This document shows positions 21,289-33,394 of a stretch of DNA of 64,000 nucleotides, one piece after another. The translations under genes were made by a program, and so were the position numbers. The number at the start of each line of letters is the position of its first letter. The first letter of the stretch is position 1. The notes below the pieces were generated by a model. The model was not told the DNA's origin. It searched no databases and was given only the letters and a program-made list of their open reading frames with translations. The DNA is from Taxillus chinensis (taxonomy: Eukaryota; Streptophyta; Magnoliopsida; Santalales; Loranthaceae). Where the stretch lies: assembly GCA_023512835.1 (NCBI GenBank), contig JAKCVP010000016.1, positions 1 to 64,000 on the forward strand, written 5' to 3'.

Positions 21289-24200
21289 ATGCCTTCGAAC
21301 AAGGCCTTTATCATATATGCGCTGAACGTTCATGCCGTCTGCGCTGGCATTATGAGGCGAGACCGTAAGCGCAAACCTGACAGAGCACTCTCTAGCATCT
21401 ACTGACGAGAAAGGTTCAGTTCTACCCTCACTTAGTCTGCTCAACCATCTCTCTCCTACAGTCATTTCTGCACAAGCAGTCTCACAGCCATTCACTTCAG
21501 CGCTAAGCGCATCGCCCTCTTTTCAACAAGCTGCATCACAACCCACAGCTGCACCTTCGCTCACTACCGATAATCAGCATCCTGCATCTATCCTTATACA
21601 GCAGTCGTCTACTACGGCATCTCCAGCTGCGTCAAGCCACAAAGCCCTGGGAGAGGAACCAGGAGACAACTCTCGTCATAATGGGCAATCTGACAACACG
21701 ACTGCAGCACCCAACACAGGAACGAGGGTGACCTCGACTCAGGTACCTAGCGCAATCGTGCCAGCAACCAGCATTCGCTCCACAGAAGTTCCGCTACCAG
21801 GCTTCACCGCTGTACCCTCAGTTGCAGTGAGTGGAGGCGGCCTAATAGCAGGCATACTCGGCGACGTGAACACTCTTGCCAACGGCGGTCTAGGGGGCGT
21901 GACCTCACCACACTCTATGCAACAATCTACATTGTCACAGGCGTTGCAACAAGAGTCGTCAACACTACAAGCCGGGCCTTCCAGTGCAACACAAACAAGC
22001 CGAACCAATGGCAACTTGGTCGGTGATACTATTGGTGGAGTTGCATCGCTAGGTGTAGCTGCTGTCAACGGTGTTGAGTCTGCGGCAGCCGGGCTACTTG
22101 ACCCTGGAAAAGGCCCTAATGTGAATTCTCCCACAAAGCAGGCGGCGCAGCAAACTCCAACAGTGACCGCACATTCCACGACAGTGCCAGCCTCAGTGAC
22201 CCCAACGAGCCCTCCGCCCGATCCCGTGGGAGATTTGACAGGCAGCGCCGGCTCAATCATTGGCAACGTCGTCTCCGACATAAAGTCTGTCGGAGGCGGC
22301 ATCGTCTCGCAAGTGAACTCTGTCGCTGGACATGTACTTGGAGACAATGGACCGACTACGCCCCTGCTACCGCCCCCTTCGTCGACGGCCACTAGCTACT
22401 TCTCAACTGTCACGAGTCCGTCAGCCCATCCGGCTGGGCCTGTAGGGGGACTCATTAACGGAGTCGACTCAGTTGTTGGCGGTGTTGTATCAGACATCAA
22501 GTCTGTTGCTGGCAATGTCATTGCAGCGCCCTCGCAAGCTCCTGGCGCTGTCCAATCGCTTCAAGCGTCCGCGACAGCTTCACCGACCCATCCTCCTGGA
22601 ATAATACCTAATTTAGTTGGCGGCGCAGCATCTCTCGTCGATGGTGTCGTCGCTGATGCGACGTCCATTGTCGGTGATCTCCTCCCTGCTCCGACGAAGC
22701 AAGCGCCAATCACTATTCAAAGCACCAATGGACTTATACCTAATCTTATTGGCGGTGCTGAATCTTTGATTGGGAGTGTCGTTGGTGATGCCACATCGAT
22801 TGCCGGCCACGTTCTCCCTTCCCCTTCGCCGGCGGCCTCTACGGCCAACGGTCCGCCGATGGGTCTGATACCAGGTGTCATTGGCGGTGCAGAGTCTCTG
22901 GCTGGTAATGTGATTGGGGAGGTCACGTCGGCTGTTGCCAACGCTCTTCCACCTCCCTCATCATCCCCGTCGTCTGCAAACCGCTCACCACCCGGGATCA
23001 TACCAGGCGTTATTGGCGGTGCTGAGTCCATCATTGGAGGCTTAGTTGGAGACGCTACTTCCATTCTCGGTGCTGTCGTGGGTGATGCAACTTCGTTAGT
23101 TGGCAAGGTGCTGCCTCCTGCCACACAGCATGCTACTCCTACCAGTCAAGCTCCTTCAGCGACCACAGCCGGAGCAGTCATGATAGCTGCTGTCACCAGT
23201 AACATAGACTCGCTAGTCGACCATGTTCTGCCGACTGGTACCGGCATTATTCCAAGCGGCGTTTTGCGGGTCAGCAGCATCTTGTCTGAAGCTGCAGCCG
23301 CTCCCTCCATCGTTCAGGAATCTATCATACCATCGGCTCTCTCAATGGCCCACTCTATTGTTTCAATTGCAGATCTCGCTGCGCCTAATACACTCCCAAT
23401 TAGCAGCTTTGCAGGATCCTTGACGTCGTCGACGTCCGTGCTTGCTTCGACCAACCCATCGACATTTATTACAGCAAAATCTACTTTCACCAGCACCGCC
23501 TTGTTCAGTGCTACGACTCTGCGACTGTCTGAAGCAACTACTTCATCAACCTCTGTGTTGGCCTCTCATGCGTTGCCAACAATTGCCAGTGCAACCTTGA
23601 CGACTTTTGCTTCGGCTTCATCAAGTTTGCCAACCCCTACACCTGCCACGACTGAGTCGCCAAGTCCCAAAACTGAGCCATCGACGGCGACTTTTGCGCA
23701 ACTGAGCAGCATTATACCAACAGTCGTGCCCCTGTCTGAGACGATACAGAGATCGTCTGTGACGTCCGTTCCTACTTCGATTACCCCAACTCCAGCATCG
23801 ACCTATGCTGCTAGCGCAGCATCCAGCGCACACGCAATTGTAGCAGCAGTAAGTTCCCAGACGACAACCGATGCAGCGCAATCTACGCCATCGCACGTAG
23901 CATATTCTCCATCGTTCACCGATTCTGCACTATCTACCCTGCCGCTGATGATTCGGCCCTCTGCGACAAGTGTCAGCGTGCCATCAAGGATCATTGTCGA
24001 TGTTGATTCATCACCGACACCACACGCCACAGTGCCATTCATTACAATCAATTTCTCGTCGTCGACTCCTTCATCCACCGTCACTGCTGCTCCGGTCCCC
24101 GGGAGTCCCCCAACAGAAGTCCAAAAGAACGCGGCCATTGGTGTCGGCGTTGCTCTGCCATCTGCTGCACTAATTGCTGTTGCCGCGATTGCTTACTTTG

Positions 24201-25879
24201 CACGTCGACGACACGCATCGAGCAGCTCAATCTTCGGCTCTGGTTCTATAAAGGTTGATCATGACACGCCTAGCGGCGGATCATACCCCCCTGCTCGTCC
24301 TGCCAGTTACTCGGGAGGTAGCGATACTACAGGTCCTGCAATGACCCAATCAGGACCTGACAGTGCGTGGGATCTGGGTATGGGCCCTGGGCCGATGATG
24401 AACGAGCGTCGTCTTTCGAGCACGCCTCCACCTTCAAGCTCAAACGACCAGGCCAGAAACCATATTACTACTGATTGTAGAAGTAATGGCTCAGTGGAGG
24501 ACACCGTACGGAAGCCGCTTCCCCCACATAATGGGCAGAAGGAGCATCTCAACAACGCCTCCAAATCTTCACTTCCCCTTCGAGGCCCCAATCCATCGGC
24601 GATAGGCATCGCTAAGTCTATAGATAGCCACCATGATGTAAAGGCTGGTCTGCGCCTCCAATGCCCTGGCCCAGCGCACGTCGCGGACGACGGACCGCCC
24701 ACCCCGTTCTCCGGCGTGTCACTTTCAGCAACGGAGGGAAGCCAAGCTGTGCAAACCAAGCATAAGAACATTTCCCCCTCGCAGCGCGATCTTGAAGCAG
24801 GTGTACCGATCGACATACGCCCTCATTCTTTGCACTCAACCAGGTCCATCCCGCTCATCTCCCGTCGAGAAGCTGACTTCAAAGCGGCTGCCGCAAATCC
24901 ATATATTGTCCCGCGTCTGAAATCGTTGCGCAAATCCCGCCCGTACAGCGCGCAGATCTCGCCTGCTGCGGAAGTCACTGGGCTTTGGGCGGAGGACGAT
25001 CGTGTGCACGGCTACTGGCGTGATAGCTGGGAGCAGTCCGCGCCAAATACAGGTCGAGCTGTGCCCCAAATGAGCACGAGTAGTGAGGACGAAGACTGGA
25101 TAACGGCATGGGGCGGTTCTACCGAGTCAGTTCCGCCTGTACCGCCTACTCCAAAGCAGTACCAGGGCCAACAGCCTACGCTGCCTTGTGTGCTTCCCCC
25201 TCTTCCTGCTATCCCCAGTCGCAGCATCCCTCCTCCTGTTGCACTGCCCGGAAACGGTATCATGCCGCCACTGCCTCCTGTCCCTGGCCACGGTGTTGGT
25301 CCTTCTATTCCCATTTCCAGCCGCAACATCATCCCTCCTATACCACAGCGAAGCCCGCGCCGCTCAAAGCTCGAGTCTTTCAGCAAAAGCAACGGTGCTT
25401 TGAACGACAATGGATATCAATCCATGAGTATCGTAGTGAAAGCGCAAGGAAAGTTCAATAACCCATTGACGGATGTAGACGATGCGTCCGTGTATGCTGG
25501 CAGCAATCTACCCTCTCGCTCGGACACGCGCGGTACACATCAAAGTCGCGCCCAGGGCCGCGATCGCAGTCAGACTCAAAGCACACACAACTCTAATCGC
25601 ACTCGCAGTCAGAGCCGTCACCGCACGCGTAGCCCGAGTCGTAGCAGACCAAGTGCATCACTGTCACGCTCAAACACACTGAGGTCCAAATACTCTACGC
25701 ACACGCGTCGCTACAGTGATGAGAGCTTTGCGGGACCTCTGGCCGGGGCTAGCATGGGAATGGGAAGATATACCACGCGCGCGCAAATGAGCGTTGATCA
25801 ACTTGTCGGCAAGCTGAGAAGTGAGCCTGGTTCCAAGGGCTTTTTCCGGCGGGAGACATTCTTTGATCAGGATGACTGA
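21289..25879 (+). CDS. Mucin-like single-pass membrane protein with 44-residue repeats and proline-rich tail
   Basis: Two exons (21289-21364, 21462-25879) encode 1,497 residues. A short hydrophobic signal-like N-terminus (about 1-20) is followed by about 890 residues very rich in Ser, Thr, Pro and Ala, likely O-mannosylated. Inside it, four copies of an IPxxIGGAESLIGxVVGDATSI-type unit repeat at exactly 132 bp (copies begin near 22604, 22736, 22868 and 23000), with two weaker copies near 22230 and 22445. A transmembrane segment (about 916-938) ends in RRR. The about 560-residue cytosolic tail carries several polyproline clusters (PPVPPTP, PPLPAIP, PPLPPVP near 25130-25290) that could bind SH3 domains, and an Arg/Ser-rich block (25550-25680). 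The layout resembles Wsc/Mid2/Msb2-class wall sensors, but no known domain is recognised; sensor function is an inference. Confidence 0.82.
22604..23131 (+). repeat. In-gene tandem repeat, 132-bp period, four copies
   Basis: The IPNLIGGA or IPGVIGGA start of each unit recurs at 22604, 22736, 22868 and 23000, exactly 132 bp apart. The DNA of the copies is diverged, so the repeat is old and kept at the protein level; the last unit contains a second VVGDATS. Confidence 0.85.
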
Positions 25880-26524
25880 TGGATCGATTGCATTCTCGAG
25901 CTGCGAGATGGACGTTAGATGGGAGGATTGCATGATGACTCGTGGAGTGAGCGAGACTGGTTGGTGGGAAATGTGATTGATACCCTTGCGTCTGTGTAGA
26001 TGGAGACGTGTAGATGTCTATATCCATGTACGCTGTTTAGAGCTGCAAATGTTCATGTATAGCCCACGACGCCGACCATGAAATTCTATATGCCTCACAT
26101 CTACCTACCTACCTGGTCATTGAGGGACTCGAGAGTGGCCAGTCTGCGCGGAAAGTCTCTCCAGCTCCCTTATCTAACATTCAGTCCTCGTTTCGGCGGA
26201 GGCGATAACCGTAAGATGCAGAAGAGAAGAAGCAAAGGGCCTAACAGGCAGAGAACAAGGTTGGGAAAAGCATCACTTCATTCACTCGTTCATACCATGT
26301 GTCGCGTCGCTATGCTGCGGTAGTCCAATATGTCCATGCCATGCCATGCCATACCATCACACCTTATCCAATGCACTCATTCGCCTCCCATCCGATCCAA
26401 TCCCCCGTCTCACCTCATGGAGTTGAAATTAGCAATGCTCTCTGACCAAGAAATGCACTTGGTGCTGCAGGTTCAAAGTGCAAGCTCGTTCTGCACGTAC
26501 CCCTTCTTCCTCACCGCCTGAGCC
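25880..26524. other. Intergenic region between convergent genes
   Basis: About 650 bp of 3' flanks. It contains an ACCTACCTACCTGG motif near 26103 and a short CCATG tandem near 26335-26355. No gene seen. Confidence 0.6.
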
Positions 26525-27298
26525 CTAGGACTCTTCCAGGCTGTCCCGCACACATTTCCGACAGGCCTTCTTAAATTCTTTCGGATCGTCCCGCCACATG
26601 CGCGCAGCTTCTACGTTCGCCGGACTTTCGTCGTTTGGACTGCTCAGCATGCTGATTACGCTCAGCAGGATTGTCTCGGGCGTTTGTACGGGCGACCAGC
26701 GCTCTGCTGCTGACTCGTACCCATACCGGTCTTCCTCGGGCGGGTGCAGGATGGAGATGCATACATCACCGTTTGGGTAGACTTTGGAAAGTGGAAAGAT
26801 TGTTAGCAAACCTCTTTGTTACCTCTTTTAGGCTGGGGGATCTGGTAGTCTTCTGGTTTGAACGATGATTGTACGTACTGTTTGGGTGGAAGATCTTGGT
26901 CTCGAACTTCATCTTGGGTGGCATTAGAGGGTATTCCTTCGGAAACTCTAAGCGTGTGCGGAAGAAGCCTCCTAAGTAGTCTCCTAGTCAGCATCTGACT
27001 TGCCTCCCCGTGTTCTTTGTAGACTCCCTCGAGCCAAGCGAGTCAGAGGAGACGGCACGCAGCAGATTCACGAAAATATGTAGTCCGTCTGCTTCACAAG
27101 CTCTTCCTCGTCCGGGATTGTTCAGGTATATTATATCGTACCTCCGTAGAATTTGCACTCATCGTTAATCATGAGCATGACCTCCCACTGAAACACGTTG
27201 TCGCCAACTAGTCCGACGCTGATACCGGGAATATCTGCATCTTTTTGCATTTGCTTCAACTGACGACCTAGGAGGCCTGCAGCGGCTGCCGAAGACAT
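26525..27298 (-). CDS. ubc15: Ubiquitin-conjugating enzyme E2, UBE2G1/Ubc15 type
   Basis: Three exons, complement of 26525-26781, 26879-26971 and 27142-27298, give 168 residues. The E2 accepts ubiquitin from E1 on a cysteine and passes it on with an E3. The fold is complete: N-terminal helix, EYPLMPPKMKF, the HPN motif followed across the second intron by IYPNGDVCISIL with the active Cys at residue 91, and ERWSPVQTPETILLSVISML. The insertion HPPEEDRYGYESAAERW after the active site is typical of the UBE2G/Cdc34-like class, and the N-terminus fits Ubc15 better than Ubc7. The first intron is 170 bp and the second 97 bp, both longer than the genome norm. A GCTCT tandem lies just upstream in the leader. 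Confidence 0.94.
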
Positions 27299-27310
27299 GG
27301 TGGAGGTTGT

Positions 27311-27340
27311 GCTCTGCTCTGCTCTGCTCTGCTCCGCTCC
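27311..27340. repeat. GCTCT pentanucleotide microsatellite
   Basis: Four perfect GCTCT units followed by two GCTCC units. In the sense of the neighbouring leftward E2 gene this is an AGAGC repeat about 15 bases upstream of its ATG, so it is probably transcribed in the 5' leader. Confidence 0.85.
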
Positions 27341-28905
27341 GTCCTGCTGTGCCCTGCTCAGGTGTTTGTGCTTGGGCTCTTTTGGTCGTGCAGTGGTAGT
27401 CTCAAATTCTCTATGATCACGAGGGTATTCGGGTACTTGGAATGCCTCGAACTGATAGTCGGAGGCGAAGGATTCAGTGGAAAGATGTAGAGAGTGGAGA
27501 GTCGCGTGAGGTGGGTGCGGGGATGACGCGATTACGGCGAGGCGGGACAAGACGAGATGAGAGTGAGCAGAGGCAAAGTGGGAATATGTAGACAATCAAA
27601 GCAAAGTAGACTTGAGTATCGAGTGATGAGTGAAGAGTGAAGGGTGCAGGAAGTAGAATGAATGTTCAGGTTGCTGAGGAACAGAACATTGATGGTTGTT
27701 CCTTCCGCCCACCGTCAGTGGCGGTCAGTGATTTGGGAATGTATTGATCGGGCGCGGGGAGTGAGCGATCAGGGGACTTGACGAGAGCGGCCGCTTAAGA
27801 CGAGTGCCTCGTTCCGCCGGTACCTGTCACTGCCTACCGCTATGCACGCCATGGGACTTCAGATTATCGTGAACCTGATCTCCCGAGGCTCTCATCTGCG
27901 CTGCCTCGATTGACGTCGCTCACAGCCATGCTGGTGTGTGTTTCAGACATGATTCGTATATAGTAGTCTACTCTAGAGATACCATCGCCAACATGTAGTG
28001 TGCTGAAAGGCATCATCCTAGCATCCCTTTGATGATGCTGTGTGCCCTCGTCATCGAATGGGCCATCCAACGGCAATGTCATCCTTTCTGCCGGCTATTC
28101 GACCGAGGCACATGAATCGCTTGTTTTGAGCTCGGCCACTGTTCAGCCAGGACCGTAGGAGAATGACGTTCGACCCCATGCAACGTGCATTATGGTCGTC
28201 AGTTCAATTTTGTAGCCATGAGCCCGCAATTGTGGTCGTATACGACGAGCCGAAGCCCAGTGGAGTCTGCCCCATATTGCGTAGTATCAGTATTGTCATC
28301 GAAACCGCATGCGATGCATTCGAGCTCGGACTTTACGAAGTAGGCAGGGTAGATAGGGTTGGCAGTGTGAAGACCTCGTCAGGAAGGTACATGGGTACAG
28401 TGCAGAACAATGCTCGTTTGACTCGACATCTCACACGACCCAGGCTATCCTCGTCCTCTCTGGCGGATACCAGTATGCGGCCCGTCTTTTTTGACAGCAC
28501 CCTTGAGATTTCCCCGCAATTGTGTCAATCGCCTCGACCTCGGACCGTGCCACCAATCGATCGTCTGCGTCCAACTAGCGCCTCAAGTCGAAATAAAGTG
28601 TCTATCAATTTATGGAAACCATAGAGTCATATGCAGTGGATATCATGGAGACGTATTGCGTCTGCTGTCGAGGATGCATCGAGCACCGGAAGATACCTGT
28701 GACACTCAACTTTCATATGTGAATGACTTCAGGACTGAGAGGCAGAGAAATCGCGAAGAGGGCTACGATGGCTTCTTTGACCCTCAATCATTTTGGCTCT
28801 AAGCTTTGACGGACTGGAGGTGAGTTTCCGAGGAATAGAGGGCTATTGCGTTGGGCACCCACCATCGTTCATTGGTGCGTCTTGGAATGTAAACTTCCAC
28901 CAAAC
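27341..28905. other. Intergenic region, about 1.5 kb
   Basis: Promoter side of the E2 gene and 3' side of the small membrane protein gene. An open frame of 153 codons at 28163-28624 on the plus strand has no hydrophobic segment, motif or splice support. A palindromic NotI-like site occurs near 27789. No gene or RNA recognised. Confidence 0.5.
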
Positions 28906-29423
28906 TCAAAAGTCGCTGCTGAGGTCCTCGTAGGCGAGCGAATGACTGGCCCATGGCCCGCTGGCCAAATCATTCTCGCCTTCGCGATGTCCGGAATGGA
29001 GCTTTTGCAATTTTCTATCTTTGCGTTGTTGACGCCAATCGGCTAGACTTCGCTCAGATCTAACTTCGTCCTTGAACGATGCGGCGGAGGAGATGCCTAA
29101 AAGTAGAGACAGACCACGTGATATCCTATGCAGCACATAGCCTGTCAGCGCGCCAATCAGGGCCGCTAGCAGGAGCCATTTGAAGAGCGACTGGGTGCGT
29201 GTCAGCTGATAGGGGTCAGGCGTTTGTTGAGGGTCGCACAAGCACGTACAATGAAGCTGCCCGTGAGCTCAAGGAAAAACGAGACAGTGTCGCGAAGAGT
29301 CCGGAAGAAGAAGCGGACTGGAAAGGTGGTGTAATAGGTGCCACGCGTGACGGGGAGCAGGATCAGGTAACGGTAGGCCGCCATAGGTGGGACCGTCAGA
29401 ACGTCGAGAATCTTCACCTGCAT
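28906..29423 (-). CDS. Small uncharacterised membrane protein
   Basis: Two exons, complement of 28906-29190 and 29250-29423, give 152 residues. I do not recognise the family. The N-terminal 58 residues (exon 1) contain a moderately hydrophobic stretch with paired aromatics (PVRFFFRTLRDTVSFFLELT). Exon 2 opens with a strong transmembrane helix (about 61-79), a short HRISRG turn and a second hydrophobic stretch, then a charged, probably cytosolic tail. The 59-bp intron has perfect GTACGT and CAG ends and conserves frame, which supports a real gene. The start at 29423 is the first ATG; the upstream frame continues only from non-ATG codons. It is divergent to the AMPK beta-subunit gene. Confidence 0.65.
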
Positions 29424-29998
29424 TGCAGTGACGTCGGCCCCTGCTGGGCAGAGGAGTGGACCAGGGTGAAGAAGCGGCAAAAGTCAGATTCCCAATGGCT
29501 GCCGTGAATGTTGATAGTCGGCCCCTGTAGAGCTGTTTCAGTAGTACGTACGGTCCGCAGGCTCTCGACGTGCGATGGTGCCCGCAGAAGTGCGCAGCCT
29601 AGTTGCAGGTGAGTCGAAGTTGCATGCACGGTGTCCGCCGGATGGCACCGATACTGAGCAGCTGGAAGGTGAGCGTGGACAGTGCCATCGTATGTGGTCG
29701 TTGACATGTGAAGCTCAACGGGCGACGCATGTCATCCAGGCGCCAAGGCTGAGGGGAATTAAATGGCCGTCACCACCACCACCACCACCGCCGCCGCCAT
29801 CACCACCATTGGCCTTTCACGTATTGGACTTTGTCCGCGTACGCCCGCTCGTACTGTCCCTGAACTTGCTGCTTCCTTCCGACTCGCTAGTCTTGTCGCC
29901 CTCCGCGCTCCCGGAACCCGAGCCATGCGCGGCCTCGTCTCATCGCAGCCCCTCCTCGACTTTCTGTAACCTCTTCGTAGTTCCCCACGCAACGCACC
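29424..29998. promoter_or_regulatory. Divergent promoter region upstream of the SNF1 beta-subunit gene
   Basis: A 575-bp gap between divergent starts. It holds a CAC/CGC trinucleotide run at about 29771-29798 followed by a pyrimidine-rich leader ending just before the ATG at 29999. Confidence 0.5.
29771..29798. repeat. CAC/CGC trinucleotide run
   Basis: Six CAC units passing into CGC units in the presumed 5' leader or core promoter of the SNF1 beta-subunit gene. Confidence 0.8.
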
Positions 29999-31520
29999 AT
30001 GGGCAACGGTCCCTCGAAAGACTCTGCCGAAGGAGCACATGATGACCACGCCAAGGGTCACGACCCTGTCCGGAGGCCGCGCCGCCGTGAGTCGCTCGGC
30101 GTCCTGCCCGCCCGCACCGCTGCAGCGCCGCCTTCAGCCAGTCTGGACAATGCTCCGGGCAAGACTTCGTCCACTCTCTCATCGCAAGCTGCCTCCCGCT
30201 CACAGCACGCTCGCCAGCGGTCTCAGACGTCCGCTGACTACACCAACAAACTGCCTGCCGTCACGCCGATATCTGAGCCGCAGCAGGTCGCGAGAGCGAA
30301 GGAGCAACCTACATCGTCCCCACAACCAATCTCCACTGCTCGATCTCCTACCCATGCCACACCTCCCGGTGGCCCGCACCCTGTCGACCCCGCTATAAAT
30401 TACATTGACCCCGACCAATCCTCTTCTGCTCCTTCCTACTACCACACTTCCCAATACGGACGCCCGCCTCGCCTGCCGCTGCCCATCCAAGAAGAGGTAT
30501 TCTCGCCAGGCTCTCCGATCATATCGCCCGCAGACCTCGAGGTGCCGGACGCAGCTATCGCCGACGATGTCTTTCCGCGAAATCCGTCCATGCTGAGTTC
30601 GACTGAGGTAGAAGATGACGAGCAAGGCGAGCTTGGCGACGAGTTTCGAGATCCCTTGCACAAGGATGCGCCGCTTGTTGACACACTGATTGTCTGGCGT
30701 CAAGGAGGAGATAGCGTCTACGTGACCGGGTCTTTCTCTAGGTGGAACAAAAAGTGGCGCATGAATCGCTCTGAGGAGGATCCCACTGTCTTCTACCGCG
30801 TGCTGCCATTACCAGTCGGGACTCATCATCTTACGTTCATCGTCGATGGGGAAATGCGCCGAGCAACTGACTTGCCGACTGCTGTGGATTACACAAATTA
30901 CTTGGTCAACTACATCGAGGTGCATCTTGACGAGTCGTCCGACGGTCCGTCGGCGACGACGTCCAAGCAGGCTACCCCTCAGCCCACGCCCAGTGACGAG
31001 AAGACTGCTGCAGAAGCGCAGCCTCATGCACCCCCCACCCCCCACTTTAAAGCCAGTGACATCTCTGCCGCGCCGTCAGTTATTGCACCAGGCACTTCAT
31101 CAACCCCAAAAGTTCCTGTTGCCAAGCGCGCCGAAGACAAGCCATATCACAACGTTGTCCCTCGCTTCCTGGCCGATCTTGACGAGCCGGAAGATTCCAC
31201 GCGCTTCCTCAGAGCGAGCTCAGTGCTTGGAACTCAGCCTGCCCCTCCTGCGCTACCAATGTTCCTCAACAAAAGTATTCTTAATGGAGCAACGCCCATG
31301 AAGGACGACGCCAGTGTCCTAATCATGCCCAACCACACTGTGCTCAATCATCTTGCAACATCTAGCATCAAAAACAGCGTGTTGGCCACCAGTGCGACGA
31401 CACGCTACAAGCGAAAGGTTCGTGGAGTTCGAGTTCAATGGCTAATATTTTACTGATCTCTCCGTACAGTACGTCACCACTATCATGTACAAGCCGACAA
31501 ATGATTCTGCAGAACGCTAG
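29999..31520 (+). CDS. GAL83/SIP2: SNF1/AMPK protein kinase beta subunit (Gal83/Sip2 type)
   Basis: Two exons (29999-31417, 31470-31520), 489 residues. It is the scaffold of the SNF1 complex, joining the catalytic alpha and regulatory gamma subunits and directing location and glycogen sensing. The start MGNGPSKDS is a good N-myristoylation signal. After a disordered 220-residue region comes the CBM48 glycogen-binding domain (about 226-312) with TLIVWRQGGDSVYVTGSFSRWNKKW. The C-terminal ASC/AMPKBI domain follows (about 385-489): PPALPMFLNKSILN, NHTVLNHL and, beyond the 52-bp intron, the invariant YVTTIMYKP ending. The last exon encodes only 16 residues plus the stop; without it the ASC domain would lose its conserved terminal strand. 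Confidence 0.95.
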
Positions 31521-32114
31521 CACCTCGATGCTCTGCTAGCGGCCCGAGACAGCTGTGGAGACCAGGCTCGCGCGATGGCGCGGTGAAGCTCATGGCAGCT
31601 CCGAGATCATGCACAGATGGCCATGGACAACAGAAAGTCACGAAGTGTATGTAATACGACGACACGAACGATGGCCAAATGCCAGTCCGTAATGACAAAA
31701 TGGAAATGAGCGTCTTGGTATAGAGAGCCATTCAAACCCTATTCCTCAGAGTAGTCCTCTACTCTACAGCCTTTGGCGTCGCGTCCTTTTTCTATAGAAC
31801 GCTGCATCCTTGTGATTTCATACTTGCTGCATGGAGGTCGTTGTGGTGAAGTACAGCCCGGAGTGTCGTAGGGAGCAGGGGCAGCTGGAGCTGACGTCCC
31901 AAGGTTGATCGGCAGGCCGGCACTCGGCGTCTCAGAATCACTACCAGAGGCCCGTGCATTCTGTTGCCTTCCTCCGCCTCCGCAAAGTGTCCTCAAGTCC
32001 TTTGCACATCCTCACTGCCTCAGCGTTTCTTTCCATCATGTCTCCCCCATCCACGCCACCTCCATCGAGCGTGCTAGCGTACTTCAAGCCGTCAATAAAG
32101 TGAACCTCATCGCC
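31521..32114. other. Intergenic region
   Basis: About 590 bp, 3' flank of the SNF1 beta-subunit gene and promoter of the derlin gene. Although the reading frame is open upstream of the derlin ATG, conservation begins at MDAFWAAPPVIR. No further gene seen. Confidence 0.6.
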
Positions 32115-33394
32115 ATGGACGCCTTTTGGGCTGCTCCACCTGTCATTCGGTGTGCACACACCGCCAACCCTCGCAAATCTCTGCCCTTGCTGACTCCTAC
32201 CCAGCACCCTTACGGCGGCCGTCGTTCTGACCTCCGTCGCCGTCTACGGAGGCATCTTGAGCGGATACAGAATCGTCTTCTTCCCTCGAGCTCTTTATGC
32301 CACGTTTCCGCCTCAAATCTGGCGCCTTGTCACGGCCTTTTGGCTGACCGGGCCCCAATTGAGCATTGTCATGGACCCATACTTTCGTATGTCTTCAGCA
32401 TCACTCCACCTTGGTGTGTTTCCGCTAACGTGTCTCTCAAGTCTACACCTACGGCAGTCAATTGGAAAAAGACTCCCCACGCTTCCCCCGCGCCGCCGAC
32501 TTTTTCGTCTATGTCATCTTCATTCAACTGCTCATCTTAGTAAGTACCTGTGATCATCGTATCAATGCTCCCTTCGTGGCAAAATTTGTCAACTTGTCCA
32601 TGAATGCACTGCCCGATGCACGCGACGACGACCCTCCCATATCTGCCCGTCCAGCTTCTCATAGCTCCGTCGGTTCCTGGTTTGGAGGAAGATTGACCTC
32701 CGCTGCATGCGAGTCCATCATTCGCATTCAATCCAAGGACTTGTATGCAGTGTGAGATGGTGGGATGGTCTTGAGAAGGCTTTTGGTAGAATAGTGTCTT
32801 GAGCTGGTTTTGACTCCCTATATGTTCTCTTTGTTTGCCAGCACTTACATCATCAGCTCCTCGGCCCGTGATGAAGCCTTTGCTGACAATTCTCAGATTG
32901 CTAGTAGCGTGTTGGGCGGAGCAGTATTCCTCCAACCATTGATTCTGGCTTTTGTATACACCTACGCGCAAGAAAATCAGCGACGCCGTGTGTCGCTGTG
33001 GTTCTTCCAATTCGAGGCACGCTTCCTCCCGTTCGCACTTCTGGGCATGACACTTGTGATGGCCGGACCGAGCGCAACATGGCAACAAGCCAGTGGATTA
33101 CTTGCCGCCCACGCCTATGAGTTTCTGACCAAGATTTGGCCGACCTATGGAGCTGGCTCGAATCTACTCCAGACCCCGCAGTGGGTTGTCAGGGCTTTTG
33201 GAGAGGAAAGACGTTCTGCTAGGGTGAAGGGGTATGGCACTGCTTTTCCTGGACGCCCAGGACAGAATGCGAATCCGAGCGCAAGTACTGCTGGCAGTAA
33301 TGCCGGCCCTGGGAATAGAGGCGCAGCTGGATGGTCTTCCGCCTTCTCCGGCTGGAGCCACCGAGGGCCTGGTCGCCGGCTTGGAGGCGATTAG
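32115..33394 (+). CDS. DFM1/DER1: Derlin (Der1/Dfm1-like) ERAD membrane protein
   Basis: Four exons (32115-32149, 32205-32386, 32442-32539, 32897-33394) give 270 residues. Derlins are rhomboid pseudoproteases that move misfolded proteins out of the ER. The start MDAFWAAPPVIR, the block PPQIWRLVTAFWLTGPQLSIVMDPYF, YTYG after the second intron, VFLQPLILAFVYTYAQEN and GLLAAHAYEFLTKIWPTYG are family hallmarks. No rhomboid catalytic Ser/His pair is seen, as expected. The third intron is 357 bp, unusually long here; the acceptor at 32896 is preceded by a CTGAC branch site and matches phase. The tail (about 230-270) is Gly/Ala/Ser/Asn-rich. An in-frame stretch before 32897 could allow a longer isoform. 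Confidence 0.88.

Noticed and set aside
28163..28624. 153-codon open frame on the plus strand
   Set aside because: No hydrophobic segment, domain or splice logic, and it lies between two well-supported leftward genes.
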